Assembly: GCA_023386765.1 (NCBI GenBank)
Contig: JAEWJD010000151.1
Location: 1 to 43,616 of the forward strand
Length of the DNA: 43,616 nucleotides
Direction of reading: 5' to 3'
From: Pseudomonadota bacterium
GTDB lineage: Bacteria > Pseudomonadota > Gammaproteobacteria > Burkholderiales > Burkholderiaceae_B
A program made the position numbers and the translations under genes. The number at the start of each line of letters is the position of its first letter. Within the stretch, counting starts at the first letter, position 1. Below, one piece after another: positions 32,356-41,485 of the stretch. A model generated the notes under the pieces. That model searched no databases and had not been told where the DNA came from. It was given only the letters and a program-made list of their open reading frames with translations.

Positions 32356-33243
32356 ATGAGCTCCATCCGATTTCTACGCAGCTTTGTCGCCGTCGCCCGC
32401 AGCGGCTCTTTTTCCGCCGCCTCCGAGCGGGTCGCGCTCACGCCGACCGCCGTCAGCCTGCAGATGCGGACCCTGGAAGACGACCTCGGGTGCACGCTGT
32501 TCGACCGCACCGGCAAGATCGTCTCGCTCAACGAACGCGGCCACCGCATGCTGCCCAAGGCCGAAGCGCTGCTGCAGATGTACGAAACCCTGCGCAATGA
32601 CGACGAAGGCCAGCAGGAAGTGATCGGGGCGATTTCGGTCGGCGCGGTGGCCACGTCCATGTCGCTGCTGGCGCGCGCCGTGCTGGACCTGCGCGCCAGC
32701 CACCCCAAGCTGCGCATTCATCTGGGCATCAATTACTCCGGCGACCTGTCCATGCGGGTCAAGGAACGCGAACTGGACGCCGCACTGGCCGTCAAGAGCG
32801 CGCATCGCATCCCGTCAGGCACCTCCTGGACGCCGCTCTATACCGAGCCGCTGGTATTCGTTGCCAACCGACGCAGTGCCGGCAGCCGCGACACCGAAGC
32901 CTTGCTGCGCGAGCGGCTGTTCCTGCGCCCGGCGCGCAACACCCATACGGGCGCGCTGATCGAGCGCTTCATGCGGCGACGCCGGTTGACCTGCAATGAG
33001 TTCCTGGAGATGAACTCCATGCGCACCATGATCGAACTGGTGCAGCAGGACGTGGGCGTGACCATCGTCCCCTTGCAGCGCACGGCCGCCTGGGAAAAAG
33101 ACCGCTCGCTGCTGATACGCCACTTCGACGATCCGAAGGCACATCGTTCCATCGGCTTGTTCGAGAATGACGCGCGCAGCCACCTCACCAGCGTGGTGCG
33201 CCGCCGCCTGCTGCAAGAGCTGGGCGAGCCGCCCGGCGCCTGA
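32356..33243 (+). CDS. LysR-family transcriptional regulator
   Basis: This 295-residue regulator has an N-terminal HTH (about 3-62: FLRSFVAVARSGSFSAASER, TPTAVSLQMRTLEDDLGCTL) and a C-terminal effector domain starting near 88 (GAISVGAVATSMSLL). It is divergent from the peptide-importer/hydrolase operon and most likely controls it in response to an imported compound. It converges with kdpE, with only 6 bp between the two stops. Confidence 0.92.
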   Translation: MSSIRFLRSFVAVARSGSFSAASERVALTPTAVSLQMRTLEDDLGCTLFDRTGKIVSLNERGHRMLPKAEALLQMYETLRNDDEGQQEVIGAISVGAVATSMSLLARAVLDLRASHPKLRIHLGINYSGDLSMRVKERELDAALAVKSAHRIPSGTSWTPLYTEPLVFVANRRSAGSRDTEALLRERLFLRPARNTHTGALIERFMRRRRLTCNEFLEMNSMRTMIELVQQDVGVTIVPLQRTAAWEKDRSLLIRHFDDPKAHRSIGLFENDARSHLTSVVRRRLLQELGEPPGA

Positions 33244-33249
33244 GCCGTC

Positions 33250-33972
33250 TCAGGCCCCCACGCCGCCTGGCTCGCCAGTGAAACGCAGGCCCACGCCCGG
33301 CTCGGTGATGAGATAGCGCGGCGCGGTGGCGTCATCGCCCAGTTTGGCGCGCAGCTTTCCCAGCAGGATGCGCAGATAGTGGGTGTCTTGCTCGTGGCTG
33401 GGGCCCCAGACGGCGCGCAGGATCTGGGTCTGGGTGACCAGGCGGCCCTGTTGCTGCAGCAGCAGGGCCAGCAGGGCGAACTCCTTGCGCGTCAGGGGCA
33501 CCGGCTGGCCCTCAAGTCGCACGTCGCGCTGCGTCAGGTCGATACGCAGGCGGCCGTCGTCAAACGCCACCCCGGCCTCGCCGCGCGGCCCGCTGGCGCG
33601 CAGGAAGGCGCGCACGCGCGCCATCAGTTCCTCGACCCCGAACGGCTTGGTGACGTAATCATTGGCGCCGGCATCCAGCAACGCGACTTTCTCGCTCTCG
33701 GCCGCGCGTACCGTCAACACGATCACCGGCACCGACGACCAGCCGCGCAACTCACGCAGCACGTCCAGGCCATCGCGGTCGGGCAGCCCCAGGTCCAGCA
33801 CGACCAGGTCGGCGCCTCGCCCGGCCAGCAGGCTCAGCCCCTGCTGGCCGGTTTCTGCCTGCAGCGTCGCATAGCCCTGCGCGCGCAGGCTGATGTCCAG
33901 AAAGCGCCGGATCTGCGGCTCGTCGTCAACGATGAGCACTCGCGATGCCGGTACGGTCTGCGCAACCGTCAT
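33250..33972 (-). CDS. kdpE: KdpE, response regulator of the potassium importer operon
   Basis: This OmpR-family response regulator has 240 residues. Receiver domain: acidic pair in VLIVDDEPQ, phosphoacceptor Asp60 in VVLDLGLPDRDG, Lys in YVTKPFG. DNA-binding winged helix: about 135-232, with LTRKEFALLALLLQQQGRLV. ATG 33972 overlaps the kdpD stop (ATGA) and has AGGAGGAAGGA upstream. It should activate the kdp promoter when phosphorylated by KdpD under low potassium. A direct-repeat candidate site lies at 42264-42280. Confidence 0.96.
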   Translation of the reverse strand: MTVAQTVPASRVLIVDDEPQIRRFLDISLRAQGYATLQAETGQQGLSLLAGRGADLVVLDLGLPDRDGLDVLRELRGWSSVPVIVLTVRAAESEKVALLDAGANDYVTKPFGVEELMARVRAFLRASGPRGEAGVAFDDGRLRIDLTQRDVRLEGQPVPLTRKEFALLALLLQQQGRLVTQTQILRAVWGPSHEQDTHYLRILLGKLRAKLGDDATAPRYLITEPGVGLRFTGEPGGVGA

Positions 33973-36662
33973 GGTCCTTCCTCCTCCTGAGGCGCCTGCC
34001 CCGATGGCAGCGTCAGGCGCACCGTGGTCCCCACCCCCTGCGGCCCGGGCAAGGCCTGCACCTTGCCCAGGTGAGCGCCGATGATGCCCTGCACGATGGT
34101 CAGCCCCAGGCCGGTGCCCTGCTTGCCCCGGTCGCCCCGCTCGACGCTGTAGAACATATCGAAAATCCGGTTGCGTTCGGCCTCCGGGATGCCGGGGCCG
34201 CGATCCGAGATGTCGACCCGTACCGTGGCACGATCCAGGCGCCGGGCCTGCACCTCGATGGCCTGGCCCGGCGGCGAGAACTTGGCGGCATTCTCCAGCA
34301 CATTGAAGAGCGCCTGTTCGATCAAGGCCGGATGCACGTGAACCAGGCCTATGGCCGGGTCGACCGTGATGTCCACCCCGACGCCGGGCGCATAGCGTTG
34401 CAGCCGCCGCGAGGCCGAGCCGAGCAATTCGTCCAGCCCGATCCAGTCGCGCGCCAGCGTCAATCCGCCCTGGTGCCCCAGCCGCGTCATGTCGAGCAGA
34501 TTCTGGATATACCGGTCCAGGCGCTCGCCCTCGATATGAATGGTCGACAGCAAGCTGCGCTGATCCTCCTGCCCCAGGTTCTGGCCATAGCTGGCCAGGG
34601 TGTCGGCCGCGCCGATGATGGCCGACAGCGGCGAGCGCAGATCGTGCGACACCGAGGACAGCAGGGCCGAGCGCAGCCGTTCGGTTTCGCCGGTCAGGCG
34701 GGCGCTTTCCAGCTCGGCCACCAGACGCGTGCGCAGCGCCGCCTGGCCGATGTCCTCGACCATGCGCTCGGCCAGGCGGCGCTGCTCGAACGGCGCGCGT
34801 GCGGCAGCGTCGGCAAAGCGCAGGCCGACCACGCCCAGCACCTGCTGATCGGCACGGATCGGCAGGAACCACCATGACGAGTCGGCCAGGGTATCGGTAT
34901 GGCGCCCGCTGGGCAGACCCTGCTTGGCACTCCAGTCGGCCGCCAAACGGTCTTTTCCGCTCAGCTGGGCGGCGGCTGCGGGCGGGCCGCTGACGTCATC
35001 GATGCGGATCCAGGCTTGCGCGCGCAGGGTCGCCTGCAGCACGGCCGAGCCTGCCGCCACGACCTCGCCCAGATCGGCGGCGTTGGACAGTTTGCGCCCC
35101 AGGGTCTGCATGGCCGTGGCGTGGGTATTGGCCGCGCGCAGCGCCACCACCTGCATGCGCAGGCGCGAGGCCAGCCGCCCGGCAATCAGTGCCGCCCCCA
35201 GGAAAAGCAGCACCGTGGCCACGCCGCGATGCGCGCTGATGCGCAAGGTCAGGCGCGGCTCGATGAAGAAGAAGTCATAGGCCAGGAAACACAACACGGC
35301 CGTGATCACGGCCGCGGTCATGCGGCTGCGCGAGGCCACCAGGATGACGGCCACCAGAAACACCAGCGACAGATCCTGCAAACCGGCAAAACGCTCGGCC
35401 AGCGCCGCCGCCGCCACCGCCCCCAGACTGGCCAGCACGATGAGGGTTGCCTCGCGCCAGCCGGGGCGCTCGACGCCACCGGGCTCCCAGTGCGCCGCGC
35501 GACGCCGGATCTGCGGGGTGCTGATGATGGTGAGCTCGTAGCGCGCGCCACGCTGGAGCAGCTGCTGGGTCAGGGTGCGGTTGAAGATACGCGCGATGGG
35601 CCGCTCGCGGGTGCGCCCGATGACCAGGGCACGCGCGCCGCGCAGGGCCGCGGCGTCCAGCAGCGCCTGGGTGATGTCGGTGTCGTAGCGCACCTCCGTT
35701 TCGCCGCCCAGGCTGCGCGCCAGCGCGAAAGCCCGGTCGATCTCCAGTTGGCGCGCCTGCCGGGCCGGCGGACCGCCAGGGGCACCCGCCGGGCTGCCGC
35801 GCCCGGTATCGACCGTGACCACCGACCAGGGCGCGCCGCGCCGCTCGGCAATGCGCGCACCGGCCCGCACCAGGTATTCGGAATGGCCCGCGCCATCGAT
35901 GGCGATCAGTACGTGACGCTGCATGGCGATGCCGGGTAGCCCGCGTGCGGCACGCGTCTCGCGCAGATCGGCGTCGACCAGGTCGCTGACGGTCTGCATG
36001 GCCAGCTCGCGCAGCGCCGTCAGGTTGGACGGCGAGAAGAAGGCCTGCAGCGCGCGCGCGGCCTGTTCGGGCAGGTAGACCTTGCCCTGGTTCAGCCGCT
36101 CGATCAGTTCGCGCGCCGGCAGATCCACCAGACGGATGTCGCGCAGGTATTCGAACAAGGCATCGGGCACGGTCTCGGTGACCCGGATCCCGGTGATCTG
36201 GCGCACCACATCGTTCAGGCTTTCAAGGTGCTGGACATTGACCGTCGTGTAGACGTCGATACCGGCGTTGAGCAGTTCCTCCACGTCCTGCCAGCGCCGT
36301 TCGTGGCGGCTGCCGGGGACGTTTCGGTGAGCCAGCTCATCGACCAGCGCGATCGCCGGGCGGCGCGCCAGCAGGCCGTCCAGATCCATTTCCCGCCGCT
36401 CACGCCCCTGATGGGGCATGACCCGGGGCGGCAGGCTCGGCAAGCCCTCGACCAGCGCCTGAGTTTCCTGGCGCCCGTGCGTCTCGACCACGCCAATCAG
36501 CACGTCCTGCCCCTGGCGGTGCAGCTCACGTGCCCGCGTGAGCATGGCGAAGGTCTTGCCGACCCCGGGCGCCGCCCCCAGGAACACGGTCAGACGCCCG
36601 GACGCCTGGCGGCGCAAGGTGCCGATCAGTGCGTCGGCCTGGCGGCTGCGGTCATCGCCCAT
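33969..36662 (-). CDS. kdpD: KdpD, potassium-sensing histidine kinase
   Basis: This membrane sensor kinase has 897 residues, the usual length. In order: KdpD domain with Walker A GAAPGVGKTF (about 28-37) and VDELAHRNVPGS; a universal-stress-like domain about 250-370; four membrane spans about 400-500; a GAF-like region; HisKA with phosphoacceptor His673 in SVSHDLRSPLSAI, the same number as in E. coli; and HATPase with NVLENAAKFS, DRGPGIP and GTGLGLTI. It is in the kdp operon after kdpB, with 82 bp between them. Confidence 0.97.
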   Translation of the reverse strand: MGDDRSRQADALIGTLRRQASGRLTVFLGAAPGVGKTFAMLTRARELHRQGQDVLIGVVETHGRQETQALVEGLPSLPPRVMPHQGRERREMDLDGLLARRPAIALVDELAHRNVPGSRHERRWQDVEELLNAGIDVYTTVNVQHLESLNDVVRQITGIRVTETVPDALFEYLRDIRLVDLPARELIERLNQGKVYLPEQAARALQAFFSPSNLTALRELAMQTVSDLVDADLRETRAARGLPGIAMQRHVLIAIDGAGHSEYLVRAGARIAERRGAPWSVVTVDTGRGSPAGAPGGPPARQARQLEIDRAFALARSLGGETEVRYDTDITQALLDAAALRGARALVIGRTRERPIARIFNRTLTQQLLQRGARYELTIISTPQIRRRAAHWEPGGVERPGWREATLIVLASLGAVAAAALAERFAGLQDLSLVFLVAVILVASRSRMTAAVITAVLCFLAYDFFFIEPRLTLRISAHRGVATVLLFLGAALIAGRLASRLRMQVVALRAANTHATAMQTLGRKLSNAADLGEVVAAGSAVLQATLRAQAWIRIDDVSGPPAAAAQLSGKDRLAADWSAKQGLPSGRHTDTLADSSWWFLPIRADQQVLGVVGLRFADAAARAPFEQRRLAERMVEDIGQAALRTRLVAELESARLTGETERLRSALLSSVSHDLRSPLSAIIGAADTLASYGQNLGQEDQRSLLSTIHIEGERLDRYIQNLLDMTRLGHQGGLTLARDWIGLDELLGSASRRLQRYAPGVGVDITVDPAIGLVHVHPALIEQALFNVLENAAKFSPPGQAIEVQARRLDRATVRVDISDRGPGIPEAERNRIFDMFYSVERGDRGKQGTGLGLTIVQGIIGAHLGKVQALPGPQGVGTTVRLTLPSGQAPQEEEGP

Positions 36663-36744
36663 CCTGGATTCCCTTTGCGGTTGCGCGCCGGCCCGCCTGT
36701 CGCGGACCGGCTGCGCCTACTGTAACGCCACTGGCGCGGCCGGT

Positions 36745-38835
36745 TCAGAAAAAGGGCGTCAGCAACATATCAATCAGCTTGATGCCGATGAACGGAGCCA
36801 CCAGCCCGCCCAGCCCGTAGATCAACAGGTTACGCCGGAGCAGGCGCTCGGCCGGCTCGGCGCGGTATTTCACCCCACGCAAGGCCAGCGGCACCAGGGC
36901 CACGATGATCAGGGCATTGAAAATGACTGCCGCCAGAATGGCCGAGCCGGGGCTGTGCAGGCCCATGACATTGAGCGAAGCCAGCGCCGGATAGGTGCCC
37001 ACGAAGGCAGCCGGGATGATGGCGAAGTATTTGGCCAGGTCGTTGGCCACGCTGAAAGTGGTCAACGCGCCGCGCGTCATGATCATCTGCTTGCCGACCT
37101 CGACCACCCGCAGCAGCTTGGTCGGATTGCTGTCCAGATCGACCATGTTGCCCGCCTCCTTGGCCGCCTGGGTGCCGCTGTTCATTGCCACGGCCACGTC
37201 GGCCTGCGCCAGGGCGGGTGCGTCATTGGTGCCGTCGCCGGTCATGGCCACCAGATGGCCCTGGGCCTGGTACTGGCGGATGAGCCGCAACTTGTCTTCG
37301 GGCGTGGCCTCGGCCAGGTAGTCGTCGACCCCGGCATCGGCGGCGATGGCCGCTGCCGTCAGGGCATTGTCGCCAGTGATCATCACCGTTTTGATGCCAA
37401 TGCGGCGCAATTCGGCAAAGCGTTCCTTGATACCGCTCTTGATGATGTCTTTAAGTTCGACCACGCCCAGCACGCTGGCGCCGTCGGCCACCACCAGCGG
37501 CGTGCTGCCGCGCTGCGCGACGCTTTCGATGGCGCGCATCACGCTGTCGGGAAACGCACCGCCGGCGCGCTCGATATGCTGACGGATGGCCGAGCCCGCC
37601 CCCTTGCGCAACTGACGCGCGCCCAGGTCCAGTCCGCTCATGCGGGTTGCCGCGCTGAAGGCGATCGCCTGCGCACCGGCCGGCGGTCCGGCCAGCGCCT
37701 CTTGCGGCAGCTCGAAGCCGCGCCGCGCCAGCGCCACGATGGAGCGGCCCTCGGGGGTTTCATCGGCCAGCGAGGCCAGGCAGGCGGCTTCGGCCAGCTC
37801 GCGCTCGCTCACGCCGGGCGCGGCGATGAACGCTGCCGCCTCGCGGTTGCCCAACGTAATGGTGCCGGTCTTGTCCAGCAACAGCACGTCGACGTCACCC
37901 GCCGCCTCGATGGCCCGTCCGGAGGTGGCCAGCACATTGGCTCGCATCATCCGGCTCATGCCGGCGATCCCCACGGCCGACAGCAGCGCGCCGATGGTGG
38001 TCGGGATAAGGCACACCAGCAACGCGATCAGCACCGTCAGGCTGACGGTCTGGCCGCTGCCGTTGAGCAGCACGCTGAAGTAGGAGAACGGCAGCAGCGT
38101 CACGCATACCAGCAGAAAGATCAAGGTCAGCGCCACCAGCAGGATGGTCAGCGCCACTTCGTTGGGGGTCTTGCCGCGGCGCGCGCCCTCGACCATCGAG
38201 ATCATGCGATCGAGGAAAGCCTCGCCGGGGCGCGCCGTCACGCGCAGGATGAGCCAGTCGGACAGCACCCGCGTGCCGCCCGTCACCGAACTCAGGTCTC
38301 CGCCCGACTCGCGGATCACCGGCGCGGACTCCCCGGTGATGGCGGACTCATCGACCGACGCCACGCCCACGACCACTTCGCCATCGGCCGCAATGATCTC
38401 CCCGGCGTTGACCAGCACATAGGCCCCCACCGTCAGGGCGTCGCTGGGCACGGGCGTCACGCGGCTATCGCGCTGCGGGGTCTCGAGCACATTGGCCATG
38501 ACGGCGCGCCGGGTGGCGCGCAACGCCTGGGCATGCGCCTTGCCACGCCCTTCGGCCAGGGCCTCGGCGGCGTTGGCGAACAACAGGGTGAACCATAGCC
38601 AGGCGGCCACGGCAAAGATGAACCCGGCCGGGGCATCGCCCTCGCCGGCCAGCGCCTGCAGGCCGAGCAACGTGGCCACGATGCTGCCGACGTAGACCAC
38701 GAACATGACCGGGTTCTTCACCTGGTCGCGCGGCGAGAGCTTGCGCAACGCCTGCCAGGCGATGCCGGCCCAGGCGGGCCGGGGGGTATTCAAGGGAGCG
38801 CCGTGGGTGGCACGGGCAGCTTCAGAATGAGACAT
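36745..38835 (-). CDS. kdpB: KdpB, catalytic P-type ATPase subunit of the potassium importer
   Basis: This P-type ATPase has 696 residues and drives K+ uptake through KdpA. Motifs: TGES at 167-170, phosphorylated Asp321 in DKTGTIT, and GDGTNDAPAL in the P domain, with the AVAMNSGTQAAKEAGNMVDLD that follows. ATG 38835 has AGGTG upstream and lies 13 bp after kdpC; an in-frame extension of 19 codons is less likely. In E. coli kdpB precedes kdpC; here it follows it. Confidence 0.97.
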   Translation of the reverse strand: MSHSEAARATHGAPLNTPRPAWAGIAWQALRKLSPRDQVKNPVMFVVYVGSIVATLLGLQALAGEGDAPAGFIFAVAAWLWFTLLFANAAEALAEGRGKAHAQALRATRRAVMANVLETPQRDSRVTPVPSDALTVGAYVLVNAGEIIAADGEVVVGVASVDESAITGESAPVIRESGGDLSSVTGGTRVLSDWLILRVTARPGEAFLDRMISMVEGARRGKTPNEVALTILLVALTLIFLLVCVTLLPFSYFSVLLNGSGQTVSLTVLIALLVCLIPTTIGALLSAVGIAGMSRMMRANVLATSGRAIEAAGDVDVLLLDKTGTITLGNREAAAFIAAPGVSERELAEAACLASLADETPEGRSIVALARRGFELPQEALAGPPAGAQAIAFSAATRMSGLDLGARQLRKGAGSAIRQHIERAGGAFPDSVMRAIESVAQRGSTPLVVADGASVLGVVELKDIIKSGIKERFAELRRIGIKTVMITGDNALTAAAIAADAGVDDYLAEATPEDKLRLIRQYQAQGHLVAMTGDGTNDAPALAQADVAVAMNSGTQAAKEAGNMVDLDSNPTKLLRVVEVGKQMIMTRGALTTFSVANDLAKYFAIIPAAFVGTYPALASLNVMGLHSPGSAILAAVIFNALIIVALVPLALRGVKYRAEPAERLLRRNLLIYGLGGLVAPFIGIKLIDMLLTPFF

Positions 38836-38848
38836 GATGGCACCTGCG

Positions 38849-39523
38849 TTATTGATTCCGGAGACGGGCGGCGCCCGCCTTGTCCAGGGCAAGGTTCAGT
38901 TCCAGCACATTGACCCTCGGTTCGCCCAGCAAGCCGAACTGGCGGGCTTCGCGCTGGCGGGCCAGCAAGGCCAGCACCTCCTGCTCGGGCCACTGGCGGG
39001 CTTGCGCCACGCGCGCGGCCTGCAGGCGGGCATTGGCCAGAGAGATGTGCGGATCCAGCCCGGAGGCCGAGGCCGTCACGGCATCGACCGGTACGGCCTG
39101 CCCGGCGTCCAGCCCGTTGGCCTGGCGATAGGCCGCCACCCGGGCCGCCACATCGCCCAGCAGCTGACGGCTGAGCGCGCCCTGATTGCTGGCGCCGCTG
39201 GCCGCCGCGTTGTAGGGTTGCGGCACGCTCTTGGCCGGATCGGCCGGATCCACGCCTTGGGTGGCGCTCGGACGGCCATGGAAGTACCGTGCCTGGCTGA
39301 ACGCCTGGCCGATCACGTGCGAGCCCACGGGCACGCCGTCGCGCAGCACCAGACTGCCCTGGGCCTGGGCAGGCCAGAGCATCTGGGCCGCCCCCGTGGT
39401 CGCCAGGGGGTACACGATGCCGGTGACCACCATAAAGAACAGCGCCGAGATCAGGGCCGGACGCAGCAGGCCGCGCCCAGCGGACCTGGCGATGACGGCG
39501 CCGGCATTGGCTTGATATGACAT
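38849..39523 (-). CDS. kdpC: KdpC, membrane-anchored assembly/periplasmic subunit of the potassium importer
   Basis: This 224-residue subunit has one N-terminal membrane span (LISALFFMVVTGIVYPLAT) and a periplasmic domain. Family segments are VIGQAFSQARYFHGRPSA, PYNAAASGASNQG, VTASASGLDPHIS and LGEPRVNVLELNLAL. It lies between kdpA (9 bp gap) and kdpB (13 bp gap), which differs from the usual A-B-C order. It stabilises the complex and may help K+ binding. Confidence 0.97.
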   Translation of the reverse strand: MSYQANAGAVIARSAGRGLLRPALISALFFMVVTGIVYPLATTGAAQMLWPAQAQGSLVLRDGVPVGSHVIGQAFSQARYFHGRPSATQGVDPADPAKSVPQPYNAAASGASNQGALSRQLLGDVAARVAAYRQANGLDAGQAVPVDAVTASASGLDPHISLANARLQAARVAQARQWPEQEVLALLARQREARQFGLLGEPRVNVLELNLALDKAGAARLRNQ

Positions 39524-39532
39524 GATGATTCC

Positions 39533-41236
39533 TCAGAAAGTCTGGCCGGACAGCATGAGCAGGTGTTCGGCGATCGGGCCCAGGGCCAGCGCCGGCAGAA
39601 AGGTCAGCCCGCCCACCACCAGCACCACGAATACCAGCAGCACGGTAAAGAGCGGCGTGGCCGTCGAGAGCGTGCCCGCACTGGGCGGCACAGCCTTCTT
39701 GGCTGCCAGGCAACCGGCCACCGCCAGCATGGGCAGCAGCGTCAGATAACGGCCAAACAGCATGGCCAGGCCGATGGTGGTATTGAAAAACGGCGTATTG
39801 GCGTTCAGCCCGGCAAAAGCCGACCCGTTATTGGCCGTGCCCGAGGTATAGGCATAGAGCACTTCGCTGAAGCCATGCGGGCCGCCATTGGCCAGGCTGT
39901 CCAGCGTGCCGGACATCAGGCAGGCGATGGCGGTGAAGCCGAGAATGCACAAGGGATGCGCCAGCACGGCCAGCATGACGTACTTCATCTCGCGCGCTTC
40001 GATTTTCTTGCCCAGGAACTCGGGTGTGCGTCCGATCATCATGCCCACCAGGAAAACCGTAAGGATGGCGTAGGTGACCAGATTGATCAGGCCCACGCCA
40101 TCCCCGCCGAACACGTTGTTGAGCATCATCTGGGCCAGCGGCACCAGCCCGCCCAACGGGGTGTACGAGGCATGCATGGCATTGACCGAGCCGGTGGTCG
40201 CGGCGGTCGTCACCGAGGCGAACAGGCTGCTGCCGGCCACGCCGAAGCGCATCTCCTTGCCCTCCAGGTTGCCACCGCCCTGCGCACTGCTGTGGACCTG
40301 ATCCACGCCCAGCGGCGTAAGCAGGGGATTGCCGCCCTGCTCGGCCCCGTAGATAAGCGACAGAAACCCGACGAACATCAGCACGAAGGCCGCCAGGAAA
40401 GCCCAGCCCTGCGCGCGACGCCCCAGCAGGCTGCCGCAGGCGTAAGTCAGTGCGGCCGGGATCAGCAGCATGCCCAGGATGTGCAGGGTGTTGGTCAGCG
40501 GCGTGGGGTTCTCGAACGGATGCGCCGCGTTCATGCCGAAGAATCCCCCTCCGTTGGTGCCGATGTGCTTGATGGCCTCCAGGCTGGCCACCGGCCCGAC
40601 GATCAGCTGCTGGCGCGCTCCTTCCAGCGTGTTGACCACGGCCTGGGCGTCCAGCGTCTGCGGGACACCTTGCCAGACGTAGACCAACGCCATCACGAAA
40701 CACAGCGGCAGCAGCAGCCGGTACAACACCCGCGTGAAGTCCACCCAGAAGTTGCCGATGTTGTGCATGTCGTGGCGTGCCAGCCCACGCAGGAAACCGC
40801 CCGCGGCAGCCACGCCCGTGGCGGCGCTGACCGACATCAGAAAGGTGATGACCACCATCTGCGACAGGTTCGACAGGCTGCTCTCGCCGGAGTAGGCCTG
40901 CCAGTTGGTATTGGTGATGAAGGACGCGGCCGTGTTGAAGGCCAGGTCCGGCGTCTGCGAAGCCCGCGCCAGGGGATCACCCGGCAGATACTGCTGCAGA
41001 CGCAGCAGCGCGTAGCCCAGCAGCATCATGGCAGCGTTGCTCAACACCAATGCCAGCCCATAACGCTTCCATGACATGCCTTCGGCCGGGTCGATGCCCA
41101 GCACCTGATAGGTGCCGCGCTCCAGCAGGCTGTGCGAGGGCCGGGTAAAAAGGCGGGCGATCCATTTCCCCACCAGCACGGTCGACAGCAGCGCCAGCGC
41201 CAGGAGCGCGACGAATTGTGCGATATCGATAGCCAT
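39533..41236 (-). CDS. kdpA: KdpA, potassium-channel-like subunit of the potassium importer
   Basis: This polytopic inner-membrane protein has 567 residues, derived from K+ channels with four repeated filter regions: ITNTNWQAYSGESS, GTNGGGFFGMNAAHPFENP, TTAATTGSVNAM and YTSGTANNGSAFAG. ATG 41236 is preferred. A TTG five codons upstream overlaps the stop of the 27-residue ORF. The start has a GCGGGG-like RBS. It forms the high-affinity K+ pathway with KdpB, KdpC and KdpF. Confidence 0.97.
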   Translation of the reverse strand: MAIDIAQFVALLALALLSTVLVGKWIARLFTRPSHSLLERGTYQVLGIDPAEGMSWKRYGLALVLSNAAMMLLGYALLRLQQYLPGDPLARASQTPDLAFNTAASFITNTNWQAYSGESSLSNLSQMVVITFLMSVSAATGVAAAGGFLRGLARHDMHNIGNFWVDFTRVLYRLLLPLCFVMALVYVWQGVPQTLDAQAVVNTLEGARQQLIVGPVASLEAIKHIGTNGGGFFGMNAAHPFENPTPLTNTLHILGMLLIPAALTYACGSLLGRRAQGWAFLAAFVLMFVGFLSLIYGAEQGGNPLLTPLGVDQVHSSAQGGGNLEGKEMRFGVAGSSLFASVTTAATTGSVNAMHASYTPLGGLVPLAQMMLNNVFGGDGVGLINLVTYAILTVFLVGMMIGRTPEFLGKKIEAREMKYVMLAVLAHPLCILGFTAIACLMSGTLDSLANGGPHGFSEVLYAYTSGTANNGSAFAGLNANTPFFNTTIGLAMLFGRYLTLLPMLAVAGCLAAKKAVPPSAGTLSTATPLFTVLLVFVVLVVGGLTFLPALALGPIAEHLLMLSGQTF

Positions 41237-41247
41237 CACGACCCCGC

Positions 41248-41331
41248 TCAAAGCTTGCCCAGGCCGGCGACAACACCGGCGATCAGCGCAAAGACGACCA
41301 GCGTCAGCGCCACGAATAGAACATCACCCAT
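41248..41331 (-). CDS. Uncharacterised 27-residue single-span membrane ORF between kdpF and kdpA
   Basis: ATG 41331 to TGA 41248 encodes 27 residues, almost entirely one hydrophobic span (MGDVLFVALTLVVFALIAG...) ending GLGKL. A good GAGGTG RBS lies 7 bases upstream, stronger than that of kdpA. It sits 37 bp after kdpF and 11 bp before kdpA. It does not resemble KdpF, which is present separately. It may be an extra small subunit or a translational coupler for kdpA. Confidence 0.6.
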   Translation of the reverse strand: MGDVLFVALTLVVFALIAGVVAGLGKL

Positions 41332-41368
41332 GGATGCACCTCGAATCATTAACGGTCGTACCCGGGGC

Positions 41369-41458
41369 TCAGAACCGTTGCGGTTCCAGCAGGGCGAAGA
41401 TCAGATAGGCAAACAAGCCGACGGTCACGAGCACCAGCCCGATGGTCATGAAACTCAT
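41369..41458 (-). CDS. kdpF: KdpF, small stabilising subunit of the potassium importer
   Basis: This is a 29-residue single-span peptide, MSFMTIGLVLVTVGLFAYL at its start and ALLEPQRF at its end, the latter matching the YL--ALL-PERF pattern of KdpF. RBS GGAGAG lies 7 bases before the ATG. KdpF stabilises the KdpABC complex in the inner membrane. It lies 27 bp after the porin-like gene. Confidence 0.9.
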   Translation of the reverse strand: MSFMTIGLVLVTVGLFAYLIFALLEPQRF

Positions 41459-41485
41459 GTTTTCTCTCCGGAAGAAAGCAGGCCG

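Noticed and set aside
36538..38598. A 686-codon open frame opposite kdpB
   Set aside because: Antisense shadow of kdpB, with skewed composition and no domain pattern. Similar long shadows opposite kdpA, the fused ATPase and the LivM-LivG gene were rejected for the same reason.
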